DNA of 64,000 bases. Origin: CAYYKD01 sp964471825. Its GTDB lineage: Bacteria > Spirochaetota > GWE2-31-10 > CAYYKD01. The notes under the pieces were generated by a model, which ran no database searches, had not been told where the DNA came from, and saw only the letters and a list, made by a program, of their open reading frames with translations. The stretch lies in contig CAYYKD010000014.1 in the NCBI GenBank assembly GCA_964471825.1, positions 1 to 64,000 of the forward strand. Direction: 5' to 3'. Positions 17,104 through 26,618 of the stretch are shown here, one piece after another. The stretch's first letter is position 1. The number at the start of each line of letters is the position of its first letter. The position numbers were made by a program, and so were the translations under genes.

Positions 17104-17701
17104 AATAATAATCGGTATCACCGGACTTTATTGTTCAGGAAAATCTTTTATTGAAAAAATATTTATAGATAATGATTTTCTATCAATAGATGTCGATAAG
17201 ATAGGGCATTCAGTTCTAGAAGAGACTAAGGATGATGTAATTAAAGAATTTGGCATGTCTATTCTAAATCAAGCAGGCAATATTGATAGAAAAAAGCTTG
17301 GTGCCATTGTTTTCTCAGACAAGTCTAAACTCAGAAAACTAAATAGCCTTGTTCATCCTGTAATGACAGTAAAAATAGAAAACCATATTTCAGCAACAAA
17401 TCATCGGTATATTCTTATAAATGCCGCACTTCTATACGAGATGGGGTTACATAAACTATGCAGCAAAATAATAGTTGTAAAGGCACCGCTGATTCTTATA
17501 ATTTATAGAGCGATAAAAAGGGATTGTTATAGTATATTCAAAATATTCAAAATACTATTCAACCAAAATGTTAAGTCGTTTGCTAAAAAAAATCAAAAAT
17601 ATGTCGAAACTATCTATATAGAAAATTTAACCGCAGATTCTACTAATAGAAGAGTTAAACAAATTATTAACGGTATAATTACCAAGGAGATTTATAGATG
17701 A
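17090..17701 (+). CDS. coaE: Dephospho-CoA kinase
   Basis: This 203-residue enzyme phosphorylates dephospho-CoA in the last step of CoA synthesis. The P-loop is GITGLYCSGKS, followed by the family motif SIDVDKIGHSVLEE and a LVHPVM stretch. I chose the GTG at 17090 because AGGGG lies 9 bases upstream and the product then begins directly before the P-loop; it overlaps the end of polA by 14 bp. The C-terminal third is less conserved than usual. Confidence 0.85.
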   Translation: MNSTKIIIGITGLYCSGKSFIEKIFIDNDFLSIDVDKIGHSVLEETKDDVIKEFGMSILNQAGNIDRKKLGAIVFSDKSKLRKLNSLVHPVMTVKIENHISATNHRYILINAALLYEMGLHKLCSKIIVVKAPLILIIYRAIKRDCYSIFKIFKILFNQNVKSFAKKNQKYVETIYIENLTADSTNRRVKQIINGIITKEIYR

Positions 17702-18540
17702 GCGATCCGATTTATAACCAACCCGAAAACAATCCAAAGAGGGAGCCACAAAAGAAATCATATTACTCGGTTAACCTTACAGAGGGGAGAGTGTTTGTTA
17801 TATTTGTTAGTGTGATTGCATTCCTGGTTTTAGGTGCATTTATTTCGTTATTTATTTTTTCAAATATTAACAAAAAGAATGCAGAAAATACTTTGATGGA
17901 CTCAGCACTATTTGAATATAATACATCTCACATTTCAACAGAGGAATCAGAGTTTTCTTCCTCATCATCCTCATCTTCTATAAGCTCAGTGTCAAATGTT
18001 ACATCAAATGAAATTGATCTGTCTAATAAAACAAATATGATCGATGATACTAAAAAAAATATTGATAATCTTGGAACACCTCAACTTGATGATACTGATC
18101 CGATTTACTCTTCCGGAACACAAATCAGTACAATTAAAAAAATTGATACTTCAAGTGAAGTCGTAAAAAATAAACAGTATGAACAAGACAAATCTAATAT
18201 AACTGTACCAAAAAAGAAAACAATAGTAAATACTACTAATACAGCTACTAATAAAACTACTAATACAGCTACAAAAAAAAGTTCTCAATCAGTTTCCAAT
18301 AAGAGGTTTGTAATACAGATTGGATCATTTTCAGATAAAAAGAATGCTGACTCTGTAATGTCATTTTATAAACAAGCCGGATACCCTGTCTATATAGTTG
18401 AGACTGAGACTAATGCCAAAAGATTTTATAGATTGAGGGTTGGTCCTTTTAAAGACAAGGATATAGCTGATAATTATCTGATATCTATAAAGAGTTCAAA
18501 ATTTGGTCAGAATGCCTATATATCGGTAGTATTTCTTTAA
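17698..18540 (+). CDS. SPOR-domain membrane protein
   Basis: This 280-residue protein has a short cytosolic start, one membrane helix (about 31-56, VFVIFVSVIAFLVLGAFISL), a Ser/Thr/Asn-rich periplasmic linker with a tract of Ser and a TNTATNKT repeat, and a C-terminal SPOR domain (about 202-280, RFVIQIGSFSDKKNADSVMS). SPOR domains bind glycan strands stripped of peptides at division sites. It overlaps coaE by 4 bp (ATGA). A role in septation or cell-wall remodelling is inferred from the domain. Confidence 0.85.
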   Translation: MSDPIYNQPENNPKREPQKKSYYSVNLTEGRVFVIFVSVIAFLVLGAFISLFIFSNINKKNAENTLMDSALFEYNTSHISTEESEFSSSSSSSSISSVSNVTSNEIDLSNKTNMIDDTKKNIDNLGTPQLDDTDPIYSSGTQISTIKKIDTSSEVVKNKQYEQDKSNITVPKKKTIVNTTNTATNKTTNTATKKSSQSVSNKRFVIQIGSFSDKKNADSVMSFYKQAGYPVYIVETETNAKRFYRLRVGPFKDKDIADNYLISIKSSKFGQNAYISVVFL

Positions 18541-18941
18541 TTTTATTATGATCTATCGTGAATAATTTCGTTTAGTTGTTCCATCTTCTTATAACACTTA
18601 AAATATCAAACCATTCTAAAAAAAAGTTAAATCTTTTATTAGAGAGCCTCTAGAATGTTTTTTTATAACAAGACTTGATTGACATATATGTTGAAACATA
18701 GCTGTTAGAAATATTTTATTAAACAACATTGGACAGACATAGGTTGTCCCCACTGATTTGCCTAATCAAATCTATATGCAACTCAATATTTAATTCAAAA
18801 CAAGATTTAGTGCAAAATATTGTTTTTATCATTATTGTTTTTATCTAATAATAAGTTTTGACATATACCTGGATTTTTTGTATATTGTTTATTAATCAAT
18901 AATTTGCGATAAGTTAAATAGTGTTAATATTGGAGACATAG
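18541..18941. other. Intergenic region, about 400 bp
   Basis: This AT-rich gap holds no gene that I can support. It contains a promoter for the next gene (18858-18886) and a stray GAGCCTC at 18643 without the rest of a miniature-element end. Confidence 0.6.
18858..18886 (+). promoter_or_regulatory. Sigma-70-type promoter
   Basis: TTGACA (18858-18863), a 17-bp spacer and TATATT (18881-18886) lie 56 bp before the start of the 143-residue hypothetical gene. Confidence 0.7.
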
Positions 18942-19373
18942 ATGATCGGAGACCTTCCAGAATTAAATGATTTCTTTTCTAGTAAACCAAAAGAAAACGG
19001 GAAAAATGATATACAGAGTAAAGAGAATAATCTAGAGACACAGGGTTCAGGAGATGGTGAAATATTGTTATATCTTTCAAAGGATTCTGAAAATTGGACA
19101 CCTGTTTTTTTTGTGGACTTTGCAGTAGCTCAGATTGGGCTTCATGTTATACTGCCTGTTCAAATGGAGTTTACATCAAAAGAGTTAAGTCATCTTACAC
19201 TCAGATTTGTTAAGAAGACAAACAGCGAAGAATTGGTGTTACTTGATGTACCGAGTCTTGCTCGTTGGCAGGAAAGAGACTCAGTTTCCGGAAGATTAAA
19301 ACTAGGACTTCATTTTCACAAAGAAATAAAAGATGATATAACTCTAAAACAGATTCTTGCTCAGATATCTTAA
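18942..19373 (+). CDS. Hypothetical protein near the flagellar operon
   Basis: This 143-residue soluble protein has a charged, low-complexity N-terminus (KENGKNDIQSKENN) and a C-terminal domain rich in beta strands (PVFFVDFAVAQIGLHVILPV ... ARWQERDSVSGRLKLGLHFH). The RWQERDSVSGRLKLGLHF stretch slightly recalls a PilZ-like fold, but the RxxxR/DxSxxG signature is not met. GGAG precedes the ATG by about 7 bases and a good promoter lies upstream. It converges with the flagellar operon. Function unknown. Confidence 0.6.
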   Translation: MIGDLPELNDFFSSKPKENGKNDIQSKENNLETQGSGDGEILLYLSKDSENWTPVFFVDFAVAQIGLHVILPVQMEFTSKELSHLTLRFVKKTNSEELVLLDVPSLARWQERDSVSGRLKLGLHFHKEIKDDITLKQILAQIS

Positions 19374-19476
19374 GTCTAAAACTATTCTAAAAATTCTATA
19401 ATATTTTCATATTTTGATAGTTTTTTAAAAATTTATATTAATTTTTTGAAAGATCCATATTTAATGTTTTTTTTTA

Positions 19477-20154
19477 TCAAGGTTGAGGTGGGAGGTCTTC
19501 TAAATCAACACTTTCAACACCTGTTTCACTTTGACCGGCGTTATACTTTAATTTTCGTATAACATTTCCGGCTTTTGTTTTATCGCTCATTTGCGATATT
19601 AGGTATGGTGATAGTGATTGTCTACCAAGTTCATCACTATAGCTGTCTATAGCCCTAAGAATATCAACAATGTCACTTTCGGCTTGCATTTCAAGTAACT
19701 GAACAGAGACGCTTGGCGGCATGTTGTATAGTTTAATAGCCTGCTCTCTAATATTGTTTTTTCTATCCTTAATTTCACTGTCAATATTATCTAGTAGCTC
19801 TTGCTTTTTTTCTAAGTCCTTTTCAACAGCGATTAATGCTTCCATTTTTTTATTAGTCTCAATATCCTTTTGTCTTATCTCATTTTCACGGTTAATAAGT
19901 TGTTCTTCGTGAAGTAGAAGTCTTGTCCTTTCTTTGTCCAATTCCTCTCTTTCAAGCAGATATGGATCTTCACTCATTTTAATTTTCTTTTTAAACGAAT
20001 TAGATCTAATTGCACTTAAAACAGGAATAGGAGGATTAAGTCCCAAGGTAGTTGCGGCAAAGTCAACAATTAACACCCCCGCACCGATTAACACTCCTAT
20101 GAAGAGCATGAGTAAAACAATTTTTCGTCTGTCTGCTTTATAATTATACGGCAT
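19477..20154 (-). CDS. flbB: FlbB-like periplasmic flagellar collar protein
   Basis: This 225-residue protein has one membrane helix near the N-terminus (about 12-35, IVLLMLFIGVLIGAGVLIVD), a long coiled coil (about 70-150) and a C-terminal helical domain similar to MotE/MgtE-N (AIKLYNMPPSVSVQLLEMQA ... IVDILRAIDS). FlbB is the base of the collar that anchors the motor of periplasmic flagella and occurs in spirochaetes directly after fliJ. Here it is the last gene of the operon, separated from fliJ by a lytic transglycosylase gene. It is the strongest marker for a spirochaete origin. Confidence 0.82.
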   Translation of the reverse strand: MPYNYKADRRKIVLLMLFIGVLIGAGVLIVDFAATTLGLNPPIPVLSAIRSNSFKKKIKMSEDPYLLEREELDKERTRLLLHEEQLINRENEIRQKDIETNKKMEALIAVEKDLEKKQELLDNIDSEIKDRKNNIREQAIKLYNMPPSVSVQLLEMQAESDIVDILRAIDSYSDELGRQSLSPYLISQMSDKTKAGNVIRKLKYNAGQSETGVESVDLEDLPPQP

Positions 20155-20224
20155 AAGCTATTTCCCCATCAAAATATTCTGTTATTATAGGTTCTTATTA
20201 GAATCTATTGCATTTAAGCTAAAT

Positions 20225-20869
20225 CTATTGTTTATTAAATAAATAATTTCTAATATATTGTACATAATCCTTAGTCTCTGCTATATCTGGAACTCCGCCG
20301 GCTTTATCAACTCGATTTGGTCCTGCATTATATGCAGCTAGTGCTTTTGTAAGATCGCCATCATATTTTTCCAACATCATTTTAAGATATCTTGTTCCGC
20401 CATCTATGTTTTGGTCAATGTCCCATGGACTTTTTACACCGAGCTCCATCGCAGTACCAGGCATCAATTGCATTAATCCCATAGCACCAACCCTTGAGAT
20501 TGCATTCGGATCAAAATTTGATTCCTTTCTAATTACCGCTCTTATTAGATCTTCAGAAATCCCGTGTTGCTTTGCTGACCTGGTAATCGCCTGATCAATT
20601 CTTAGTTTTACAGCATCTTTAGTAAGTTCAGTTTCTATTAACCGGGTGTTGTCTAATTGTAAATCATTATTAACATCAAAAGTCAACGAATCGCTTTTTT
20701 GTAGGTCATTTTTAACAGATTCCTTTTTTAATGAAGTGTTATTCGAAAGGGACTCTTTATATAACGACTCGAACTCTTTTACAGATTCCGGTTTAAATGA
20801 GTTCATGCTCTTTGCAATAGATTTTATTTCATTAATTCTATTATGGATTCTTTTTATTCCATCTGCCAT
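20225..20869 (-). CDS. Soluble lytic transglycosylase (SLT) domain protein in the flagellar operon
   Basis: This 214-residue protein has a Ser/Lys/Asn-rich N-terminal half and a C-terminal SLT domain (about 95-214). The catalytic Glu is in IRKESNFDP, followed by GAMGLMQLMPGTA and the AAYNAGP motif. It cleaves peptidoglycan glycan strands, probably to open a path for the flagellar rod. There is no signal peptide, so it may leave through the flagellar export apparatus as FlgJ does; this is inference. Its ATG directly abuts the fliJ stop, with GGAGG inside fliJ. Confidence 0.88.
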   Translation of the reverse strand: MADGIKRIHNRINEIKSIAKSMNSFKPESVKEFESLYKESLSNNTSLKKESVKNDLQKSDSLTFDVNNDLQLDNTRLIETELTKDAVKLRIDQAITRSAKQHGISEDLIRAVIRKESNFDPNAISRVGAMGLMQLMPGTAMELGVKSPWDIDQNIDGGTRYLKMMLEKYDGDLTKALAAYNAGPNRVDKAGGVPDIAETKDYVQYIRNYLFNKQ

Positions 20870-21337
20870 TTAATCCTCCAGTTCTAGTATTCGTTTGTTT
20901 GATATATGCATATTTAAAGAAAGTTCATCAATTTTTGCTGTTTCCAGTTTATTATAATCCTTTTTCCATGCTTCAAGCTCTTTTTCTTTTAATTTTTCAT
21001 ATTTTTTTTTCTCTCTTGTAGCTTCAACAAGATTTTCAAAAAGAGGTTTTAAATTCTTTTCAACAATTACAATCTCTTTTTTGTTTTGCTCTATCTGTAA
21101 CTCAACAGCATTAAGATACTCACCCTCATATATCAGATCTTCAGCCGACAATATCTCTAGAGGTTTATATGTAGATGATCTGCAAATATCCGTAAAATAA
21201 GTACTTAACATTGACTTATTCTCATTTTCAAACTTTATTTTTTCCTGCAAAACCTTAGCATACTCCTGCTTTGCTTTCAACTCACTATTCTCTTTAACAG
21301 ATAGCACCTTAGCAAGTGAGAATACAAATTTCTTCAT
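20870..21337 (-). CDS. fliJ: Flagellar export protein FliJ
   Basis: This 155-residue, fully helical, highly charged protein begins MKKFVFSLAKVLSVKENSEL, typical of FliJ. FliJ is the stalk-like coiled coil that links the FliI ATPase ring to the FlhA export gate. Family identity is weak by sequence, but size, coiled coil and position directly after fliI support it. The gap to fliI is 8 bp. Confidence 0.8.
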   Translation of the reverse strand: MKKFVFSLAKVLSVKENSELKAKQEYAKVLQEKIKFENENKSMLSTYFTDICRSSTYKPLEILSAEDLIYEGEYLNAVELQIEQNKKEIVIVEKNLKPLFENLVEATREKKKYEKLKEKELEAWKKDYNKLETAKIDELSLNMHISNKRILELED

Positions 21338-21345
21338 GATTCCCC

Positions 21346-22728
21346 CTATTCAAACACAAGATCAGCCGAATCATTGACCTCTTCAGTTTTATCATTAAAG
21401 AATATACTTAAGACATCATCCATTTCAGCAAGCGTTTGTTCGAAAGTAAAGGCTTCTTCAATATCTTGCTTCAAAAAAGTTTCAATTTTACCTTTTAACA
21501 TAATAGCAGCATCTACCTTAGGATCACTTCCTGATGCATAGGCACCAATATCGATTAGATCCTCTTTTTCTTTATAGGCAGCCATAAGTTCTCGTATAAG
21601 CCCTGCCTTTTTTCTTTGCTCAGGATCTGTGATTTTTACCATGAGTCTTGATATTGATGAAAGGACATCAATAGCCGGGTAGTGATTTTTATGAGCAATT
21701 TTCCTCGAAAGGACTATGTGACCATCAAGTATACCTCTTATTGTATCACTTATTATCTCATCTGTGTCATCACCCTCAACAAGTACGGTATATATCCCTG
21801 TGATTGTCCCCTTGTCTGAGGTTCCTGCCCTTTCCATGAGTTTAGGTAACATCGTCAATACTGAAGGGGTAAATCCCTTTGATGCAGGTGCCTCATTTAA
21901 TGAAAGACCGATCTCCCTTTGTGCCCAGGCAAACCTTGTAACCGAGTCCATCATAAGTATAACATCTTTACCTTGATCCCTAAAATACTCTGCAATAGCG
22001 GTTGCTACAAAACAGCCTCTAACTCGTGATAATGCGGGTTTATTAGAGCTTGCAAATATAATTACAGATCTTTTTAAACCCTCATCCCCAAGTTCGCTCT
22101 TAATAAATTCATTTAACTCTCTGCCTCGCTCACCAATGAGAGCTATAACATTGACATCTGCAACACTATTTCTGGCAATCATTCCTAGAAGTGTTGATTT
22201 GCCGACTCCTGATCCTGCAAATATACCAATCCGCTGTCCCTTTCCAATTGTTAATAATCCGTCAATTGCCTTGACACCGGTAACAAGCGGCTCAGTAATC
22301 ATCTTTCTATTTAGTGCATCAGAGGGTTTATTAAAAATAGGATAGAATTCCCCTGATCCGAGTTGTCCTTTATCGTTGTAGATCTTTCCAATTCCATCAA
22401 GCACCTTTCCAAGTACATATTCTCCAACAAATACAGATAATTGTTCCCCACTGGCAATAACCATGTCGCCAATTTCTATCCCCTCCATCTCATCATAGCA
22501 CATAAGTTTTACAGTTTCACCCTCTAAGCCGATAACCTCTGCTGAAATCTGAGCACCTGTAGAAAGAATTATTTTACAGACTTCTCCGATCTGTGCTTTA
22601 GGTCCTATTGACTCTACAACAAGTGCATTGATTTTTTTTATCTTACCAACATATTTAATAGGATCAGTTTTATTAAGTATCTGTGAATATTTATCTATGT
22701 CAAAAACTTCCAGCGTTTCAGTATTCAA
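21346..22728 (-). CDS. fliI: Flagellum-specific ATPase FliI
   Basis: This 460-residue ATPase energises type III flagellar export. The beta-barrel N-domain is followed by a RecA-like core with Walker A GIFAGSGVGKSTLLGMIARN, IGERGRELNEF, and Walker B VILMMDSVTRFAWAQREIGL; the sequence ASKGFTPSVLTMLPKLMERA is typical of the family. It lies between fliH and fliJ. Confidence 0.96.
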   Translation of the reverse strand: MNTETLEVFDIDKYSQILNKTDPIKYVGKIKKINALVVESIGPKAQIGEVCKIILSTGAQISAEVIGLEGETVKLMCYDEMEGIEIGDMVIASGEQLSVFVGEYVLGKVLDGIGKIYNDKGQLGSGEFYPIFNKPSDALNRKMITEPLVTGVKAIDGLLTIGKGQRIGIFAGSGVGKSTLLGMIARNSVADVNVIALIGERGRELNEFIKSELGDEGLKRSVIIFASSNKPALSRVRGCFVATAIAEYFRDQGKDVILMMDSVTRFAWAQREIGLSLNEAPASKGFTPSVLTMLPKLMERAGTSDKGTITGIYTVLVEGDDTDEIISDTIRGILDGHIVLSRKIAHKNHYPAIDVLSSISRLMVKITDPEQRKKAGLIRELMAAYKEKEDLIDIGAYASGSDPKVDAAIMLKGKIETFLKQDIEEAFTFEQTLAEMDDVLSIFFNDKTEEVNDSADLVFE

Positions 22729-22752
22729 ATTTTACTCCGATTATATCGTTTT

Positions 22753-23679
22753 CTATATCGCAGTTCCCTGATTTCCACGGGTCTGAATTGGCGTAAGTTC
22801 TAGAATAGCTTCTTGAATTTCGTGTAGTTGACTTGAAATTCTTGCATCAATTGAACCAAAATCAGTCTCAATAATACATCCGCCACGGTCAACATTAGAA
22901 TCCTCAAGAATCTTTATCGATTTAACACCTTCAACCATATCAACAAAATCTTTTTTATGCTGTGATGTAAGCTCTATATCTTCAGTATTAACTCGAATTA
23001 TAACCTCACCACGAGATTTGAGCTTTCTAAGTGCTTGAATTACATTGTTTATAACAACATTTTTCTGATTTTCCGAGATTACCTTAATTACCTTCTTTGC
23101 AATCAATAACACCAGATCAATAACCTGTTGTTCAGTTTCAACAAATATTTCGTTTCGCTTTTCGATTGCAGAGTTTAATATCATCTGAACTCGCCCGACG
23201 AGCCTTGATACTTCCTGTGATTCCTTCTCAAAGCCATCCTTAAAACCTCTTTCAAGACCTTTTTTATAGGCCTCATCAACAATTTTTTTAGCAACTGTGT
23301 CTGCCTCAGCTTTTATTTTATCTGCCTCAACTTTAGCCTTATCAAGTATCTCACCAGCTTCTTCTTCTGCCTTCAATCGGATTTTCTGGGCATCAACATT
23401 TTTCTTTTCGATAAGTTCAAAGGCCTCTTCTTTAGCTTTCTCAATAATCTCAGATGATCTCGCCTCAGCTTCAGATATCATTCTGGCTTTTTCAACCTCA
23501 AAGTTCGCTGCAAACTCATCAGCTTCCTGTTTTAATTGTGATGCAGTTTTGCCGTCAAACAGTTTTGTTTCTATGGCTTCGGCTTCAATTTCTTTTTTTA
23601 ACTTAAATTGTGGAGTATCTATAACTACTTTTATTTCTGATGGATTAAACTCATATCTTTTATAAACTCTTTTACTCAA
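22753..23679 (-). CDS. fliH: Flagellar assembly protein FliH
   Basis: This 308-residue protein begins MSKRVYKRYEFNPSEIKVVI, followed by a very long Ala/Glu/Lys coiled coil (about 40-150) and a C-terminal FliH/V-ATPase-E-like domain (about 165-300, VIDLVLLIAKKVIKVI ... GGCIIETDFGSIDARISSQL). FliH dimers bind FliI and dock it to the motor. The N-terminal coiled coil is longer than in enterobacteria, as is common in spirochaetes with their many-spoked export ATPase complex. Confidence 0.92.
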   Translation of the reverse strand: MSKRVYKRYEFNPSEIKVVIDTPQFKLKKEIEAEAIETKLFDGKTASQLKQEADEFAANFEVEKARMISEAEARSSEIIEKAKEEAFELIEKKNVDAQKIRLKAEEEAGEILDKAKVEADKIKAEADTVAKKIVDEAYKKGLERGFKDGFEKESQEVSRLVGRVQMILNSAIEKRNEIFVETEQQVIDLVLLIAKKVIKVISENQKNVVINNVIQALRKLKSRGEVIIRVNTEDIELTSQHKKDFVDMVEGVKSIKILEDSNVDRGGCIIETDFGSIDARISSQLHEIQEAILELTPIQTRGNQGTAI

Positions 23680-23726
23680 GCTAATACTCCTTTAAGTTTT
23701 CTCTATATTCAATATTTGACAGCCTA

Positions 23727-24800
23727 TTATAGTACAAGTTCATCCTCACCGGCTCTTGCAATTGTAATATCTCCCGAATCTTCAAGTTTTCTAATGATAC
23801 TTACAATTTTCTGTTGAGCCTCTTCGACATCTTTTATTCTTATAGGTCCCATAAAATCCATGTCCTCTTTTAATACAGCACTTGCTCTTTTTGACATATT
23901 TCTAAAAATCTTATCCTGAACTTCAGAATTTACACCTTTTAATGCCTTAGCTAGTTCTGTACCGTCAACCTCACGGAGTACCTTTTGAATATCCTTGTCT
24001 CCAAGTAGAACAATATCTTCGAATACGAACATTCTCTTTTTAATCTCTTCAGCAAGATCCGGATCCTCTTCTTCAAGAGTTTCAAGTATGGTCCGCTCGG
24101 TTGCTCTATCAACAAGGTTAAGTACATCAACGATTGTCTCAATACCACCTGCAGATGTAAAGTCTTCCGATGCAAGTGTAGATAGTTTCTTTTCAAGAAC
24201 CCGTTCTACTTCCCTTAGTACATCAGGGCTTGTTCTATCCATAGTCGCAATTCGCCTTGCAACCTCTGACTGTATCTCATGTGGTAGTGAGCCAAGAATA
24301 CTTGCTGATTTATTTGAGTCAAGATATGCAAGGATAAGTGCAATGGTTTGCGGGTGTTCGTTCTGGATAAAGTTTAAAAGATGAGCAGGGTCTGTTTTTC
24401 TAATAAAATCAAATGGTCTAACCTGTAGACTGGAAGTAAGCTTGTTGATTATCTCTGTTGCTCTCTGCACACCGACAGATTTCTCCAGTAGATCCTTTGC
24501 GTAGTCAATACCACCGGTAGATATAAAATCTTTTGCAAGCATAAGTTCCTGAAATTCCATCAAAACCTTATCACGATCCTCAGGTTCAACAACTTCAATC
24601 CGTGCAATCTCAAATGTCAACTGCTCTATCTCGTCCTCTCTAAGATGCTTGAAAATCTCAGAAGAAACCTCAGTTCCAAGAGTAACAAGAAATATTGCAG
24701 CCTTTTGTCTCCCTGTAAAAGTTTTTTTATGAGCCCCACCACCACCTTTGCCGTGAGGTGATGGCCCACCAACCATTTTATCTTTTTCTTTATCAGACAT
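23727..24800 (-). CDS. fliG: Flagellar motor switch protein FliG
   Basis: This 357-residue rotor protein has an N-domain (KTFTGRQKAAIFLVTLGTEV), a middle domain with EHPQTIALILAYL, and a C-terminal domain with the charged helix (FVFEDIVLLGDKDIQKVLRE) that contacts the stator. A Gly/Lys/His-rich tail of about 27 residues (GGPSPHGKGGGGAHKK) precedes the usual start. Spirochaetes can have two FliG genes; this one lies in the main operon. Confidence 0.96.
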   Translation of the reverse strand: MSDKEKDKMVGGPSPHGKGGGGAHKKTFTGRQKAAIFLVTLGTEVSSEIFKHLREDEIEQLTFEIARIEVVEPEDRDKVLMEFQELMLAKDFISTGGIDYAKDLLEKSVGVQRATEIINKLTSSLQVRPFDFIRKTDPAHLLNFIQNEHPQTIALILAYLDSNKSASILGSLPHEIQSEVARRIATMDRTSPDVLREVERVLEKKLSTLASEDFTSAGGIETIVDVLNLVDRATERTILETLEEEDPDLAEEIKKRMFVFEDIVLLGDKDIQKVLREVDGTELAKALKGVNSEVQDKIFRNMSKRASAVLKEDMDFMGPIRIKDVEEAQQKIVSIIRKLEDSGDITIARAGEDELVL

Positions 24801-24826
24801 AATTCAATCCCATAGAGTAATGATTT

Positions 24827-26530
24827 TTATTCTTCCTGAAGCCAGGTTCTAATAAGCTGAGCGACATCTTCAGGGTGTTCTCTAGCCATATTAATTGCAT
24901 TTTCTTGCATTTCAAGCCTTGCCTTATCTTCAAGTGACATCTCAACCTGAACACTATCCTCTTCAGCGGACTTTAGAGCCATCTCTCTGGCAAGTTGATG
25001 TTGTCTGGCAAGTTCCTCTTCACGAAGTCTCCTTCGTCTCTCAAGTTCCTTAGCAACAAGTCTGTATATAATTATAATAATTATCAATAAAAGTAAAGCA
25101 ACAAGTGCTGATATTATAGCTAGAGTTGTCTGTTTCTGTCTTCTCCAGGCTTCATCCTCAGCAAAGAATTGTGCTGCTCTATCTTTACGCATCTCATAGA
25201 CCTCAACCATGTCTCCTCTGGCAAGATCAAATCCAATTCCTCGTTCAAGAAAACCTTTAAGCTTTTTTAAATCACTTTCTGTGATAGGATTGTACTTTCT
25301 AAGTCTGGACCCATCAGGTTTTGTCTTTGGATTGTTTTTTTCATCATATTCTATTTCCCATGTTCCATCGAGTATTACCGATGCTGTAATTTTGTCTATT
25401 GCCCAACCATCTTTGCTGATATCTTTCTTTGACTCACCTGAAATGTTATTAATAATATTCTCTTTTTTGGTGTATTTAGTCATTTGTTCCATGGCACCCT
25501 TGTATCCCGGTGGTACATTCTGATCAAATCCCGGGGGGCCTTCAGGTATCCAATTTGGACCCACAAATTCTTCTGATACAATCTTCTCAGATTCTTTGAT
25601 ACTGTATACCCGTTCTCCATCATCATATGGAGTTGCCGGATCATCTTCTTTTAGTATGATTGGTAGTACCTCTGTTCTTTTTTCAGTTATTTTGTCAAAA
25701 TTCATCATAACATCAACAACAATTGATACTCTGTCCGGACTGAATGTCTTCGTTACTTCATTAAATAGACTATTTCTGTAATACTCTATTTGCTGTTGCC
25801 TTATTTTTAGGTTTTTTTGCACCATCTCGATATTTTTCATCTCTTCTTCGCCATCCCAGTCATTTAACTTGTGACCGGTGTTATCAGTTATTGTAACAAA
25901 TTCCTTAGAAGCTCCGTCTATCGAGTTTGTTATTAACTCCTCGATCCCTTTAATAGCCTTTCTGTCTGCTTTTAGATCAACTCCCCATGCAGGTGTAAGA
26001 ACAACGGCAACCTTAACAGGTTCAATCTGAGATGTGTATATTGATTTTTCCGGTTTTGTAAAACTAACCTTAGCACTATCAATTTCTTTTGAAGCCATCA
26101 AGGTGTCTTCCAGTTGTCCGGCTATAGCCGCACGAAATCTAATGTCGTTATCAAATTTCGTTCTATTCATCTTATTATCTTTTAGAATATCAAGAAATGT
26201 ATAACGGCCCTTTGGCATTACACCGGCCTGTGCCAGTTTCATAATTGCAGAATTTTTTGTGGTTGTATCTTTGATTAGAATGATCTGATTATCATTTACA
26301 GTATACTTAATCTTTTCTTCATCGAGTTTTCGCGTGATAAGACCAAAATCCTGTCCATCAAGTGCCTGAGTAAACAATGGTACTCCGCCACTTTTTGTAT
26401 TAAAGGAAAATATAACACCTATAATAACAATAGCCGCGATGATTACCCCTGCTGTGATAAGTTTCTGAACCATTGACATCTTTCCAAGGGCATGTTTGAA
26501 GCCCTCAAAAATCTTTTTAAAAAAATCCAT
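24827..26530 (-). CDS. fliF: Flagellar MS-ring protein FliF
   Basis: This 567-residue inner-membrane protein builds the MS ring. It has a first membrane helix at about 24-44, ring-building domains (about 45-300, GGVPLFTQALDGQDFGLITR, RAAIAGQLEDTL), a periplasmic insert, a second membrane helix at about 457-480 (a run of Leu/Ile), and a FliG-binding C-terminal tail (NMAREHPEDVAQLIRTWLQE). The next gene, fliG, follows after 26 bp. Confidence 0.96.
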   Translation of the reverse strand: MDFFKKIFEGFKHALGKMSMVQKLITAGVIIAAIVIIGVIFSFNTKSGGVPLFTQALDGQDFGLITRKLDEEKIKYTVNDNQIILIKDTTTKNSAIMKLAQAGVMPKGRYTFLDILKDNKMNRTKFDNDIRFRAAIAGQLEDTLMASKEIDSAKVSFTKPEKSIYTSQIEPVKVAVVLTPAWGVDLKADRKAIKGIEELITNSIDGASKEFVTITDNTGHKLNDWDGEEEMKNIEMVQKNLKIRQQQIEYYRNSLFNEVTKTFSPDRVSIVVDVMMNFDKITEKRTEVLPIILKEDDPATPYDDGERVYSIKESEKIVSEEFVGPNWIPEGPPGFDQNVPPGYKGAMEQMTKYTKKENIINNISGESKKDISKDGWAIDKITASVILDGTWEIEYDEKNNPKTKPDGSRLRKYNPITESDLKKLKGFLERGIGFDLARGDMVEVYEMRKDRAAQFFAEDEAWRRQKQTTLAIISALVALLLLIIIIIIYRLVAKELERRRRLREEELARQHQLAREMALKSAEEDSVQVEMSLEDKARLEMQENAINMAREHPEDVAQLIRTWLQEE

Positions 26531-26618
26531 ATCCCCTCCCGATTAGAAACGACAAAAAACTTGCCGCTATTTTAAAAAGAAAAATAAATTGTATTTCTTC
26601 GGGAGGGTCAAGTAAGGT

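Noticed and set aside
18640..18655. GAGCCTC near 18643 as another miniature-element end
   Set aside because: Only 7-8 bases match and the following conserved bases (GCAAAAAT) are missing.
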